NCBI RefSeq assembly: GCF_014196745.1
Contig: NZ_JACIEH010000003.1
Span: 682,001 to 746,000 of the forward strand
DNA: 64,000 nt
DNA from: Sphingomonas kyeonggiensis
Lineage (GTDB): Bacteria > Pseudomonadota > Alphaproteobacteria > Sphingomonadales > Sphingomonadaceae
Direction of reading: 5' to 3'
Below are positions 7,917-15,898 of this stretch, in pieces; positions within the stretch are counted from its first letter, which is position 1, and each line of letters starts with the position of its first letter. The position numbers were made by a program, and so were the translations under genes. The notes under the pieces were generated by a model. It worked only from the letters and a program-made list of their open reading frames with translations. It was not told where the DNA came from and searched no databases.

Positions 7917-9035
7917 TCAGATCTCGTCGATGAACCCTGCCAGAGTGTTAAGGCAGGCATGCGCGAGCGTCTTGCAGCGCGCCGGCGACCAGGCGAACTC
8001 GGGATCCGCGTTCGCGTCGTGATCCTTGAACGGCATCTCCAGCGTCATCGACACCGCGCCGAATCGCTCGGCGAGCTGGTTGGTCGACATGGAGAGATTG
8101 GCCTGGCCCGGTGCCGACTTCTCGTAGCCGAGGTCGATCTGGAAGTCGGGCGTCTCCCTGGCGAGGCGACGGGCATATTCGTAGAATTTCTCGCCATGTT
8201 CGTCGGTCCACGAGGCGATGCCTTCGTATCCGGCCAGGAAGTTGGCCGGGATCGCCTCGTCGCCGTGAATGTCCATCGCGAAGTCGACGCCGGTCTCGTC
8301 CATCGCCGCCTTGACGAGGAACACCTCGGGGCTCTTCTCCATCGTCGGCGCATGCCATTCGCGGTTGAGGTTGATGCCGGCGGCGTTGGTGCGCAGATGG
8401 CCGCGGCGCGAGCCGTCCGGGTTCATGTTCGGCACGATGTGGAAGACGGCCTTCTCGCGCAGCGCGAGTGCGGCCTCGTTGGTCGGATCCGTCAGATACT
8501 CGAGCGCGCCTTCGGCCCACCATTCCGCCATGCTCTCGCCCGGATGCTGGCGGGCATAGATCCAAACGGTCTTGGGGCCGGTGCCGAGCGTCAGCAGGTC
8601 GAGCGGCTGGCCATCGAGCGTCTTGCCCAGCTCGCGGTGCGACACGCCGGGCATCAGCGCGATGCGGCTGACCAGGTCGTGGTGCCGCTCCATGGAGTAG
8701 GGCGCGAAATAGGCGAACCAGACCAGGTCGGTGTCGATCGTCTTGGTGAAGGTCAGCACGCCGTCGGCATAGCTCGATTCGGCGGTGCGCCACGCCTCGC
8801 GGTCGGTCGACCAGCGCGCCTTGTAGCCCGGCCAGCCGAACGCATAGGCCGCCCCGCCCGCATTGGTCAGGCGGAAGGTGAGCGTACGCCCCTTCGCGCC
8901 CGCCACGCGGAAATGGAACCACTGGTAGAAGTCGGACAGGTGATCGGTGACGATCTCGAGGTCGACGCGGTCGCCCTCGATGCCGACGAGACGGATGTTG
9001 CCGGAGTCGAAGCCGGAATTGATCTGGATGGTCAT
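7917..9035 (-). CDS. M14 family zinc carboxypeptidase, cytosolic type
   Basis: A 372-residue peptidase. Residues 1-115 form the beta-rich N-domain found in cytosolic carboxypeptidases; the catalytic domain follows, with zinc ligands in HPGESMAEW (HxxE) and the histidine in MDIHGDE, the substrate-binding stretch NPDGSRRGHLRTN, and the general-base glutamate in MTLEMPFKD. There is no signal peptide. Its ATG overlaps the stop of the upstream DUF4136 lipoprotein gene as ATGA, so the two are coupled. Physiological substrate unknown. Confidence 0.92.
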   Translation of the reverse strand: MTIQINSGFDSGNIRLVGIEGDRVDLEIVTDHLSDFYQWFHFRVAGAKGRTLTFRLTNAGGAAYAFGWPGYKARWSTDREAWRTAESSYADGVLTFTKTIDTDLVWFAYFAPYSMERHHDLVSRIALMPGVSHRELGKTLDGQPLDLLTLGTGPKTVWIYARQHPGESMAEWWAEGALEYLTDPTNEAALALREKAVFHIVPNMNPDGSRRGHLRTNAAGINLNREWHAPTMEKSPEVFLVKAAMDETGVDFAMDIHGDEAIPANFLAGYEGIASWTDEHGEKFYEYARRLARETPDFQIDLGYEKSAPGQANLSMSTNQLAERFGAVSMTLEMPFKDHDANADPEFAWSPARCKTLAHACLNTLAGFIDEI

Positions 9036-9634
9036 TTCACCGTGATAGTGATGCCGGACTCGCCGGGGAAGTCCTTGAACAGCGCCTTGGCCATGCGCGC
9101 GGCCGCGACGGCGGGCTGGTCGGGATCGGTGCCGCCCACGCTGCCGCTCTGGGCGCGGCCTTCCCATACGGTGGTGTTGTCGCTGCGCCGGCGCAGCTGC
9201 ACCCACAGCTCGGTCTGGTAGAGCTCGCGCACCTTGCCGCCGATGCCGAAGCCGACATCGCCGCCAACGCCCACGCCGCCGCCCCGGCGCCCGCCGCTGA
9301 AGCTGCCGCCGCCCACGCCGATGGTGACGGGCGGCGGCTCCTTGAAGGCACCCTTGCTCGTCCGGCGGAAGGCGACTGCGGCGATATAGCCCGAAGGCGT
9401 GCTGCTCACCGACTGGACATAGCCCAGCCGTTCCAGCTCGGCGCGCACCGCATCCGAATAGGCCTGGTATTCGGGCCCGAACGAATCGGTATTGGCCATC
9501 GGCTCGACCGCCACCGTGGTGCGCTCCAGCGGCGCGCCCAGATGATAGCGGGTGACGTCGATCGGCTGCGGGCGATAGGTGGGCGCGCAGGCCCCCAATG
9601 CTACGAGCAGGGCGATGCTGAGCGGCTTCTTCAC
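9032..9634 (-). CDS. DUF4136-type lipoprotein
   Basis: A 200-residue protein with a lipobox signal (LLVALGACAP, Cys16). The body resembles DUF4136 proteins: an early beta/alpha region with YQAYSDAVRAELERLGY and a late ELWVQLRRR...WEG strand pair. A glycine-rich insert (about residues 105-130) interrupts the domain. It is presumably an envelope lipoprotein of unknown role. It overlaps the downstream M14 peptidase gene by four bases, pointing to a shared transcript. Confidence 0.8.
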   Translation of the reverse strand: MKKPLSIALLVALGACAPTYRPQPIDVTRYHLGAPLERTTVAVEPMANTDSFGPEYQAYSDAVRAELERLGYVQSVSSTPSGYIAAVAFRRTSKGAFKEPPPVTIGVGGGSFSGGRRGGGVGVGGDVGFGIGGKVRELYQTELWVQLRRRSDNTTVWEGRAQSGSVGGTDPDQPAVAAARMAKALFKDFPGESGITITVK

Positions 9635-9733
9635 GCGGGCGTACTCCTGTTTCGCGAACGGAACGTCTCCCGTTTGCCCTCCAACACGGATCAGGTCGAG
9701 TCGGTTCCGCAGGGCGACAGGGCGACTCCTGCC

Positions 9734-9762
9734 TTGACTTGGCCGGTATCGGTCACTAGGCG
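9734..9762 (+). promoter_or_regulatory. Candidate rpmJ promoter
   Basis: TTGACT (9734-9739) and TAGGCG (9757-9762) are separated by 17 bases and lie 44 bases upstream of the rpmJ ATG. The -35 matches the alphaproteobacterial TTGAC core and the -10 matches the TAGnnn form seen at purE, pyk and yebC in this window. Not experimentally supported. Confidence 0.5.
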
Positions 9763-9805
9763 AGCCCCTCTTTCCGGCATTCCATAATTGAGAAGCGAAT
9801 CGGTC

Positions 9806-9931
9806 ATGAAGATCGTGAATTCATTGAAGTCGCTCAAGGATCGGCATCGCGACAACCGCGTGATCCGTCGTCGTGGGCGCATCTACGTCATCAACAAGAC
9901 CCAGAAGCGGTTCAAGGCCCGCCAGGGCTGA
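9806..9931 (+). CDS. rpmJ: Large ribosomal subunit protein bL36
   Basis: A 41-residue basic protein beginning MKIVNSLKSLKDRHRDNR and ending KTQKRFKARQG. It matches the alternative, zinc-cysteine-lacking form of bL36 that is usual in alphaproteobacteria: no cysteines are present, and the RRRGRIYVINKT core is intact. It is below the size limit of many gene finders. bL36 binds 23S rRNA in the large subunit. It is followed eight bases later by the HAD hydrolase gene. Confidence 0.95.
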   Translation: MKIVNSLKSLKDRHRDNRVIRRRGRIYVINKTQKRFKARQG

Positions 9932-9939
9932 TCCTGCGC

Positions 9940-10551
9940 GTGGGGACGCCGTCGGCCGTCATTTTCGACGTCGGCAACGTCCTCTACGACTGGAATCCGC
10001 GGTACTTGTACGAGCGCCTGATCGGTGACGATCGGGCGCTCGACGCGTTTCTAGGTACTGTTGCCACCAAGGCGTGGCATTTCCAGCATGATGCTGGCCG
10101 CCCCTTTGCCGAGACTTCGGCAGAGCTGGCCTCCGCGCACCCCGAGTTCGCCGACATGATCGCGCTCTGGGGTCCGCGATTCGACGAACAGATCCCCCAT
10201 GCGCTGCCGGGCATGCCCCAGCTGGTCGCCGATCTCGGCGAATCGGGCGTGCCGCTGTTCGCGATCACCAATTTCTCGGGCGAGTTCTGGCCCCCGTTCC
10301 GCAACCGCGAATCGGCGCTGTTCGATCGCTTCCGCGACATCGTCGTCTCGGGCGACGAGAAGCTGGTGAAGCCCGATCCCGCGATCTACGCGCTCGCGCT
10401 TTCCCGATTCGGCCTGGCCGGTCCGGATGCGGTGTTCGTCGACGATCGCGAGGACAATGTCGCCGCGGCGTTCGATGCCGGCATCCATGGCCTGCTGTTC
10501 ACTGGCGCGGAAAAGCTCCGCGTGGATCTGGAAGCGCTGGGGCTGCTCTGA
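9940..10551 (+). CDS. HAD superfamily hydrolase (subfamily IA)
   Basis: A 203-residue phosphatase/dehalogenase-like enzyme. Motif I is VIFDVGNVLYDW (nucleophile Asp), motif II TNFSGEFW, motif III KLVKPDPAIY and motif IV VFVDDREDNV, with a small cap after motif I. The start is a GTG eight bases after the rpmJ stop, implying read-through transcription. Family members dephosphorylate sugar phosphates or nucleotides or dehalogenate 2-haloacids; sequence alone does not decide. Confidence 0.9.
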   Translation: MGTPSAVIFDVGNVLYDWNPRYLYERLIGDDRALDAFLGTVATKAWHFQHDAGRPFAETSAELASAHPEFADMIALWGPRFDEQIPHALPGMPQLVADLGESGVPLFAITNFSGEFWPPFRNRESALFDRFRDIVVSGDEKLVKPDPAIYALALSRFGLAGPDAVFVDDREDNVAAAFDAGIHGLLFTGAEKLRVDLEALGLL

Positions 10552-10565
10552 AGTCGCCAAAAGAA

Positions 10566-10590
10566 AAGGCCGGGCAAAGCGCCCGGCCTT
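10566..10590. terminator. Bidirectional terminator between HAD gene and pyk
   Basis: A perfect 10-base stem, AAGGCCGGGC (10566-10575) with GCCCGGCCTT (10581-10590), around a five-base loop. On the minus strand it is followed by TTTTCTTTT, a good U-tract for the pyk transcript. On the plus strand the tail is weaker. Confidence 0.85.
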
Positions 10591-10613
10591 CCTGATTTCC
10601 CGCTGCTCGCGAA

Positions 10614-12092
10614 TCAGATCGCTTCCGGACCTTCCTTGCCCGGGTGGTTCTTCAGCTCGTCGCCGACCAGGGTCACCACGTGCAGCACGTTGGTCGAGCC
10701 CGGGGTCTTGAACGGCACGCCGGCGCACAGCACCACGCGGTCGCCCGCCGCGGCGATGTGGTGGCGCAGCGCCATCCGCTTCGACTTGGCGACCATTTCC
10801 TCGAACGAATCGACGTCGCGGGTGTGCACGGCGTGCACGCCCCACAGCAGGCCCAGGCGGCGCGCGGTGTCGATGTGCGGGGTCAGCACCAGGATCGGCA
10901 CCGGCGGGCGCTCGCGCGCGATGCGCCGCGCGGTCGAGCCCGAGCTGGTGAAGCAGGCGATGCCCGATGCCGAGACGGTGCGCGAGATGTTCTTCGCCGC
11001 CTCGGCCAGCGCGTCCGCGGTGGTGGGATCGGGGCGCAGCACGGTGAAGTGGACGCGGTCGCCATGCGCGGGATCGCGCTCCACCGCATCGGCGATCGAG
11101 TTCATCATCGCCACCGATTCGACCGGCCACTTGCCCGCGGCGCTCTCGGCGGAAAGCATGATCGCGTCGGCGCCGTCATACACGGCCGTGGCGACGTCCG
11201 AGACCTCGGCGCGCGTCGGCGACGGCGATTCGATCATCGATTCGAGCATCTGCGTCGCGACGATCACCGGGCGGCCCATCCGCCTTGCGGTCTCGACGAT
11301 GCGCTTCTGCATCGGCGGCACGGTCTGCGGCGGCAGCTCGACGCCCAGGTCGCCGCGGGCGACCATCACGCCGTCGCACTGCTCGACGATCTCGTCGAGG
11401 CGCGCGATGGCCGAGGGCTTCTCGATCTTGGCGAGCAGGGCCGCCTTGCCGCCGATCAGGCGGCGGGCTTCCATCAGGTCCTCGGGGCGCTGGACGAAGC
11501 TCAGCGCGATCCAGTCCGCGCCCTGCTCGACCGCGAAGGCGAGGTCGCTGCGGTCCTTCTCGGTGAGCGCGGCGAGCGGCAACACCATGTCGGGCACGTT
11601 CAGGCCCTTGTTGTTCGACAGCGTGCCGCCGACCTCGATGATCGTGGTCATCCGGTCGGGCGCGGTCGAGACGACGCGCAGCACCAGCTTGCCGTCGTCG
11701 AGCAGCAGGCGCGCGCCTTCGTGCGCCGCCTCGAAGATCTCACGGTGCGGCAGCTCCACGCGGGTCGCGTCGCCCGGGGTCTTGTCGCGGTCGAGGATGA
11801 ACTCGTGGCCGGTGACCAGCTGGACCTTGCCGTCGGCGAACTTGCCGACGCGCAGCTTCGGGCCCTGGAGATCGGCCAGGATCGTGGTCGGGCGGCCGTA
11901 CTTCTTTTCCAGGCCGCGGATCGCCGCGAACAGCGGCACCTTCGATGCCTGGTCGCCATGGCTCATGTTGATGCGGAACGCGTCGGCGCCGGCCTCGAAC
12001 AGCTTCGCGATCATCTCGGGCGTCGCGCTGGCGGGACCGAGCGTTGCGAGGATGCGGACCTTGCGCGTGCGGGGGCTGATTGCCTTTGTCAT
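10614..12092 (-). CDS. pyk: Pyruvate kinase
   Basis: Transfers phosphate from PEP to ADP at the end of glycolysis. The 492-residue product shows RKVRILATLGPAS at the start, FRINMSHG, the ADLQGPKLRVG active-site loop, the lysine-bearing LLAKIEKPSA, MVARGDLGVE and VIVATQMLESMI, then a C-terminal effector domain. Two in-frame ATGs exist (12101 and 12092); I prefer 12092 because GAGG is only two bases from the upstream one and 11 from this. A promoter candidate lies at 12124-12151 and a terminator follows. Confidence 0.96.
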   Translation of the reverse strand: MTKAISPRTRKVRILATLGPASATPEMIAKLFEAGADAFRINMSHGDQASKVPLFAAIRGLEKKYGRPTTILADLQGPKLRVGKFADGKVQLVTGHEFILDRDKTPGDATRVELPHREIFEAAHEGARLLLDDGKLVLRVVSTAPDRMTTIIEVGGTLSNNKGLNVPDMVLPLAALTEKDRSDLAFAVEQGADWIALSFVQRPEDLMEARRLIGGKAALLAKIEKPSAIARLDEIVEQCDGVMVARGDLGVELPPQTVPPMQKRIVETARRMGRPVIVATQMLESMIESPSPTRAEVSDVATAVYDGADAIMLSAESAAGKWPVESVAMMNSIADAVERDPAHGDRVHFTVLRPDPTTADALAEAAKNISRTVSASGIACFTSSGSTARRIARERPPVPILVLTPHIDTARRLGLLWGVHAVHTRDVDSFEEMVAKSKRMALRHHIAAAGDRVVLCAGVPFKTPGSTNVLHVVTLVGDELKNHPGKEGPEAI

Positions 12093-12123
12093 CGTTGTCA
12101 TATCCTCGGCTTGTGCCTCGGTG

Positions 12124-12151
12124 CCTCTAGCCTCATATCGCACAGGATCAA
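12124..12151 (-). promoter_or_regulatory. Candidate pyk promoter
   Basis: On the minus strand TTGATC (12146-12151) and TAGAGG (12124-12129) are 16 bases apart, about 30 bases upstream of the pyk start. Same TAGnnn -10 form as the other candidates in this window. Confidence 0.4.
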
Positions 12152-12168
12152 CCGCTGAGGTGTGATAA

Positions 12169-12543
12169 ATGGACGAACTCGACAAACTGGACGACGCTAC
12201 GGCCGCCAAAGCGTTCCGTACGCTGGTCCGTCACCTCCGCCACCGCACCGATGCGCAGAACATCGATCTGATGGGCCTTGCCGGCTTTTGCCGCAACTGC
12301 CTGGCCGACTGGATCAGCGAAGCGGACCCCGCGATCGCGAAGGACGAGGCGCGCCGCATCATCTACGATATGCCCTTCTCCGAGTGGAAGGCGCAGCACC
12401 AAAGCGAGGCCACGCCCGAGCAGCTGGCGCGGATGGAGGAGAGCCTGAAGAAGAACGCGGGGATCGACGAGGAGCTGGACGAAGCCCTCGACGAGAGCTT
12501 CCCGGCTAGTGACCCGCCTTCGATGACCGAACCGGGCCGCTGA
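12169..12543 (+). CDS. DUF1244 family protein with an acidic C-terminal tail
   Basis: A 124-residue soluble protein. Residues about 10-85 match the DUF1244 domain, including HLRHRTDAQNIDLMGLAGFC followed by RNCLADW, with two conserved cysteines that could bind metal. The tail after residue 85 ends DEALDESFPASDPPS, a short motif also found as a separate small protein in proteobacteria, so this looks like a fusion or appended tail. Function unknown. It is divergent from pyk; its last 38 bases overlap the convergent GDSL gene. Confidence 0.85.
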   Translation: MDELDKLDDATAAKAFRTLVRHLRHRTDAQNIDLMGLAGFCRNCLADWISEADPAIAKDEARRIIYDMPFSEWKAQHQSEATPEQLARMEESLKKNAGIDEELDEALDESFPASDPPSMTEPGR

Positions 12544-13357
12544 CCGCCGGCTTGCCCCAGGCCTTGGCCGGCAGCTTCGCCGGAGGCTTGGGCGGTAGCT
12601 TCCAGTTCAGCGCCTTGCCCACGGCCGTGCGCCAGATGTCGTAGCCGGCACGCGTCATGTGCAGCCCGTCCTGGAGGAAAAGCTCGGGCCGCGGCTTGCC
12701 GTCCGGCCCCAGCATCTGCGGCACGATGTCGATATAGCCCAGCCGCGGATCGGTCGCGACATAGGTCTGCACCAGCGCGTTGGTCGCGCGGATGCCCTCG
12801 ATCAGCCGCCAGCGCGACAGGCTCGGCTTGATCGACAGGAACAGGATGCGCGTCCGGGGCAGGCGCGCGTGCACCTTGGCCACCAGCGCCTGGAAATCGG
12901 CGGCGACTTCCTCCGGCGTGTGGCCGGCCTCCAGGTCGTTGTCGCCGGCGTAGAAGACGATGGTCCGCGGCGTATAGGGAATGGCGATGCGATCGGCATA
13001 GCGCACGCTGTCGGGGATGGTCGAACCGCCAAAGCCGCGGTTGATCACATTGTGGCCGGCGAAATCGCGGGCGAGGTCGGTCCACATCCGGATGCTCGAG
13101 CTGCCCAGGAACAGCACGCCGTCGCGCGTCGGCATGACGATGGCGTCGCGCGCCTCGAACGCGGCGATCTCGGCGGCGAAGGGCTGCTTCTCGACCGGGA
13201 TCGGCGCGGGGCGGATCGGGGCCGGCACCCGCATCGCCGGCGGCAGCTGGACCGGTGCCACCGGCTTGGGTGCCGGCTTGGTCTGGGCCGGTGCGGTGGC
13301 GGGCAAAAGGGCGAGCGCAGCGGCGGCGAGAAGCGCGATTCGACGGAGGAAGGGCAT
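12506..13357 (-). CDS. Secreted SGNH/GDSL-type hydrolase
   Basis: A 283-residue exported esterase-like protein. Signal peptide residues 1-25 (ending ATAPAQ), a proline-rich linker to about 60, then an SGNH domain: block I VLFLGSSSIRMW (nucleophile Ser), block II glycine in NRGFGGSTI, block III YAGDNDLEAG, and the terminal DGLHMTRAGYDIW with the Asp/His pair. The tail after about 255 is basic and proline-rich. The start ATG 13355-13357 is set by the signal peptide. Likely substrate is a lipid, sugar or peptidoglycan ester; undetermined. Confidence 0.87.
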   Translation of the reverse strand: MPFLRRIALLAAAALALLPATAPAQTKPAPKPVAPVQLPPAMRVPAPIRPAPIPVEKQPFAAEIAAFEARDAIVMPTRDGVLFLGSSSIRMWTDLARDFAGHNVINRGFGGSTIPDSVRYADRIAIPYTPRTIVFYAGDNDLEAGHTPEEVAADFQALVAKVHARLPRTRILFLSIKPSLSRWRLIEGIRATNALVQTYVATDPRLGYIDIVPQMLGPDGKPRPELFLQDGLHMTRAGYDIWRTAVGKALNWKLPPKPPAKLPAKAWGKPAVSGPVRSSKAGH

Positions 13358-13433
13358 GGGCTCCGGATAGCGGCGGCGGGCGCGGGGGGCAATCGAGGGA
13401 AGATGCGAAGCCGCGCCTCGTCGCGTATGGGGG

Positions 13434-13460
13434 TTGAGCGCCGCCGCGCGCTCCGATAAT
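13434..13460 (+). promoter_or_regulatory. Candidate gapR promoter
   Basis: TTGAGC (13434-13439) and GATAAT (13455-13460), 15 bases apart, lie 40 bases upstream of the gapR start. Spacing is short, so this is tentative. Confidence 0.25.
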
Positions 13461-13499
13461 CGCGCCCCTTTCCGAACAGATTCTTCCAGGAGCTTTCCT

Positions 13500-13736
13500 T
13501 TGTCCGATTCGATTTCCGCCGAGCAGCTGCGCCTTTTCATCGAGCGGATCGAGCGCCTCGAGGAAGAGAAGAAGGGCATCGCCGACGACATCAAGGATGT
13601 CTATGCCGAAGCCAAGTCGACCGGCTTCGACGTGAAGACGATGCGCAACATCGTCCGTCTGCGGAAGATGGAGAAGCACCACCGCGACGAGGCGGAGATG
13701 CTGCTCGAGACCTACAAGCAGGCGCTGGGCATCTAA
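13500..13736 (+). CDS. gapR: GapR family nucleoid-associated protein (DUF2312)
   Basis: A 78-residue protein, almost entirely coiled-coil, beginning SDSISAEQLRLFIERIERLE and containing DVYAEAKSTGFDVKTMRNIV. In Caulobacter the homologue is a dimer/tetramer that clamps overtwisted AT-rich DNA and helps topoisomerases during replication. The start is TTG at 13500, chosen because AGGAG (13488-13492) is seven bases upstream; no in-frame ATG gives the conserved N-terminus. A strong hairpin follows the stop. Confidence 0.93.
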   Translation: MSDSISAEQLRLFIERIERLEEEKKGIADDIKDVYAEAKSTGFDVKTMRNIVRLRKMEKHHRDEAEMLLETYKQALGI

Positions 13737-13744
13737 GAAGACAC

Positions 13745-13837
13745 CGTCGCCCCGCCCCGGACTTGATCCGGGGCGGGGTCTCGTGCGGCTCTTTTCCCGC
13801 GCCATCGCCTGAGATCCCGGCTTGCGCCGGGATGACG
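13745..13837. repeat. REP-like doublet, family A, copy 2 (inverted, variant arm)
   Basis: The right arm GATCCCGGCTTGCGCCGGGATGACG-type hairpin (13812-13837) matches the family. The left arm is a variant: CCCCGCCCCGG (13750-13760) pairs perfectly with CCGGGGCGGGG (13768-13778). The inner spacer is in the reverse order relative to copy 1. The 11-base stem lies just past the gapR stop and could act as its terminator, with CTTTT further on. Confidence 0.75.
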
Positions 13838-13852
13838 ATCTCAGGGGCACCA

Positions 13853-13882
13853 TTGCTCACTGCCCCTTGCCTGGCCTAGAGA
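13853..13882 (+). promoter_or_regulatory. Candidate yebC promoter
   Basis: TTGCTC (13853-13858) and TAGAGA (13877-13882) are 18 bases apart, 28 bases before the yebC ATG. It has the TAGnnn form shared with other candidates here. Confidence 0.35.
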
Positions 13883-13909
13883 CGCGCACCAGTTTCATAC
13901 GAGAGCGCA

Positions 13910-14653
13910 ATGGCAGGCCATTCCAAATTCAAGAACATCATGCACCGCAAGGGCGCGCAGGATAAGAAGCGCTCGGGCATGTTCTCCAAGCTAAGCCGCG
14001 AAATCACCGTCGCCGCCAAGATGGGCTTGCCCGATCCCGACATGAACCCGCGCCTGCGCGCCGCGATCAACGCGGCCAAGGCGCAGTCGATGCCCAAGGA
14101 CAATATCCAGCGCGCCGTCGACAAGGCGAGCAAGGGCGACACCGAGAATTACGAAGAGATCCGCTATGAGGGCTTCGGCCCGGCCGGCGTCTCGCTGATC
14201 ATCGAGGCGCTGACTGACAACCGCAACCGCACCGCCACGAACGTGCGCACCGCGGTGTCGAAGAACGGCGGCAATCTCGGCGCGAGCGGCTCGGTCAGCC
14301 ACGGCTTCGACCGGATGGGCCTGATCAACTATCCCGCCAAGGCCGGCGACGCCGAAAAGGTGTTCGAAGCCGCGCTCGAAGCCGGTGCCGAGGACGTCAC
14401 CAGCTCCGAGGAAGGCCACGAGATCTGGACCGCCCAGGGCGACCTCCACGAAGTCGCCAAGGCGCTCGAGCCGGTGCTCGGCGAGGCCGAAGGCGCCAAG
14501 CTCGCCTGGCGCCCGCAGACCATGGTCGAGGTCGGCGAGGAAGACGCCGCCAAGCTGTTCAAGCTGATCGACGCGCTCGACGACGACGACGACGTCCAGA
14601 CCGTCTGGGGCAATTACGAAGTCTCGGACGAGGTCATGGAGAAGCTGGGTTGA
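13910..14653 (+). CDS. yebC: YebC/PmpR family protein
   Basis: A 247-residue protein of the YebC (TACO1) family, starting MAGHSKFKNIMHRKGAQD, with the conserved NIQRAVDKASKG, IRYEGFGPAGV and NRNRTATNVRTAV segments. Family members have been described as transcription regulators and more recently as translation factors that relieve ribosome stalling at proline stretches. In many proteobacteria it sits upstream of ruvC, as here. Length is standard. A long family B repeat separates it from ruvC. Confidence 0.95.
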   Translation: MAGHSKFKNIMHRKGAQDKKRSGMFSKLSREITVAAKMGLPDPDMNPRLRAAINAAKAQSMPKDNIQRAVDKASKGDTENYEEIRYEGFGPAGVSLIIEALTDNRNRTATNVRTAVSKNGGNLGASGSVSHGFDRMGLINYPAKAGDAEKVFEAALEAGAEDVTSSEEGHEIWTAQGDLHEVAKALEPVLGEAEGAKLAWRPQTMVEVGEEDAAKLFKLIDALDDDDDVQTVWGNYEVSDEVMEKLG

Positions 14654-14656
14654 TCC

Positions 14657-14893
14657 AATTCCTCCCCGAGCTTGCTCGGGGAGGGGGACCGCGCCCGCAG
14701 GGCGTGGTGGAGGGGCCGCGCCGCAAGGCGCGGTGCGCCGGCTTCCTCTTCCCCATCGCCGCTGTGCGGCGCCCCTCCACCATGCTGCACCCACGGATTG
14801 CTTCGCAATCCGGCTCCGCGGCTGCGACATGCTCCCAGCATGTCGCTGATCGCAGCTACGCCCCCCTCCCCGAGACAAGCTCGGGGAGGAATT
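14657..14893. repeat. Long inverted repeat, family B, copy 2
   Basis: It begins AATTCCTCCCCGAGC and ends GCTCGGGGAGGAATT, with the internal stretch GTGGAGGGGC (14706-14715) and its mirror GCCCCTCCAC (14771-14780), and several nested hairpins around 14850. It resembles 1720-1866. Its right terminus reaches to four bases before the ruvC ATG, so the ruvC ribosome site lies inside the element. Confidence 0.8.
14865..14889 (+). promoter_or_regulatory. ruvC Shine-Dalgarno buried in a repeat hairpin
   Basis: CCTCCCCGAG (14865-14874) pairs perfectly with CTCGGGGAGG (14880-14889) around ACAAG. GGAGGA at 14885-14890 is the only good ribosome site for ruvC, seven bases before its ATG. The stem would hide it, so translation may need unfolding or coupling. 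Confidence 0.55.
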
Positions 14894-14897
14894 TTCT

Positions 14898-15386
14898 ATG
14901 ATCATCCTCGGTCTCGATCCCGGCCTCGGCACCACCGGCTGGGGGCTCATCCGTGCCGAGGGGAATCGACTGTCGCACCTCGCCAATGGCAAGCTGAAGA
15001 CCGACACCCAGGCGCCGCTCCCGCGCCGGCTCGCGCATCTTGACGCCATGCTCGCCGCGCTGATCGCCGATCATGCGCCGGAAGCCGCCGCGGTCGAGGA
15101 AGTGTTCGTCAACTCCAACGCCCAGTCGACGCTCAAGCTCGGCCAGGCGCGCGGGGTGGTGCTGTGCGCCGCCGCGCGGACCGGTATCGATGTCGGCGAG
15201 TACAAGCCGAGCACAGTCAAGAAATCGGTGGTCGGCGTCGGCAATGCCGACAAGGAGCAGGTCCATGCGATGGTCTCGCGCCTGCTGCCCGGCGTGAAGA
15301 TCGACGGGCCCGATGCCGCCGACGCGCTCGCCGTGGCGATCTGCCACGCCCATCACCTCGCCAGCGCGCGCTTCGGGCTGCGCTAA
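14898..15386 (+). CDS. ruvC: Holliday junction resolvase RuvC
   Basis: Endonuclease that cuts Holliday junctions migrated by RuvAB. The 162-residue product has the catalytic acidic residues in ILGLDPGLGTTGWG (Asp7), AVEEVFVNSN (Glu), and near the C-terminus DGPDAADALAVAICH. Length fits the family. It follows yebC, as is common, but a family B repeat intervenes and supplies its ribosome site. A minus-strand membrane protein gene separates it from ruvA. Confidence 0.96.
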   Translation: MIILGLDPGLGTTGWGLIRAEGNRLSHLANGKLKTDTQAPLPRRLAHLDAMLAALIADHAPEAAAVEEVFVNSNAQSTLKLGQARGVVLCAAARTGIDVGEYKPSTVKKSVVGVGNADKEQVHAMVSRLLPGVKIDGPDAADALAVAICHAHHLASARFGLR

Positions 15387-15454
15387 CGGGCCCCTCAGTC
15401 ATCGGTTCCCCTCGCTTCCAGGAAGGGGAGATCAAGCCCTTCCAGGCGGGGCGC

Positions 15455-15898
15455 TCACGCCGCGAGCGCCAGCGCTCCATCCTCGTCATCATTGGCGGCG
15501 CTGCGCTCCACCGGCCGCACCCGCCGCGCCCGGGTCGTGCGTCGCCCCATCGGCAGCCGCGCCGCCACCCACCCCCGCACCGTGCCGAGCCGGAGCGAGG
15601 AAGCTGCCGCCGCCGTCACGACCAGCGCATCGACCAGCGCGCTGATCTCGAACATCGAGATCCAGCCGGCGATCTCGGGCATCGCCATGGTGAACAGCCG
15701 CAGGCCGTCCTCTTCCAGGAACCAGAAGCACAGCAGCGCGATCGCTCCGAGCAGCGCCCAGCTGATCACCGCTCCGCGCCGGATCCGCGCCAGCTGCGCC
15801 GCCGGCCATTCGACCAGCGCGCGCCGCATCAGCCGCCCTGCCGGCGTGCCTTCCGCCAGCATCAGCATGCACCAGAGACCGAGCAGCGCGACGAGCAT
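15455..15898 (-). CDS. Hypothetical membrane protein
   Basis: A 147-residue protein with three likely membrane segments (about 1-15, 43-63 and 84-103) and a basic then acidic C-terminal tail (RRTTRARRVRP ... ANDDEDGALALAA). I do not recognise a family. It lies on the opposite strand between ruvC and ruvA. No good ribosome site is obvious before the ATG at 15898 beyond GGGGGACATTCG, so the start is moderately secure. Confidence 0.6.
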   Translation of the reverse strand: MLVALLGLWCMLMLAEGTPAGRLMRRALVEWPAAQLARIRRGAVISWALLGAIALLCFWFLEEDGLRLFTMAMPEIAGWISMFEISALVDALVVTAAAASSLRLGTVRGWVAARLPMGRRTTRARRVRPVERSAANDDEDGALALAA

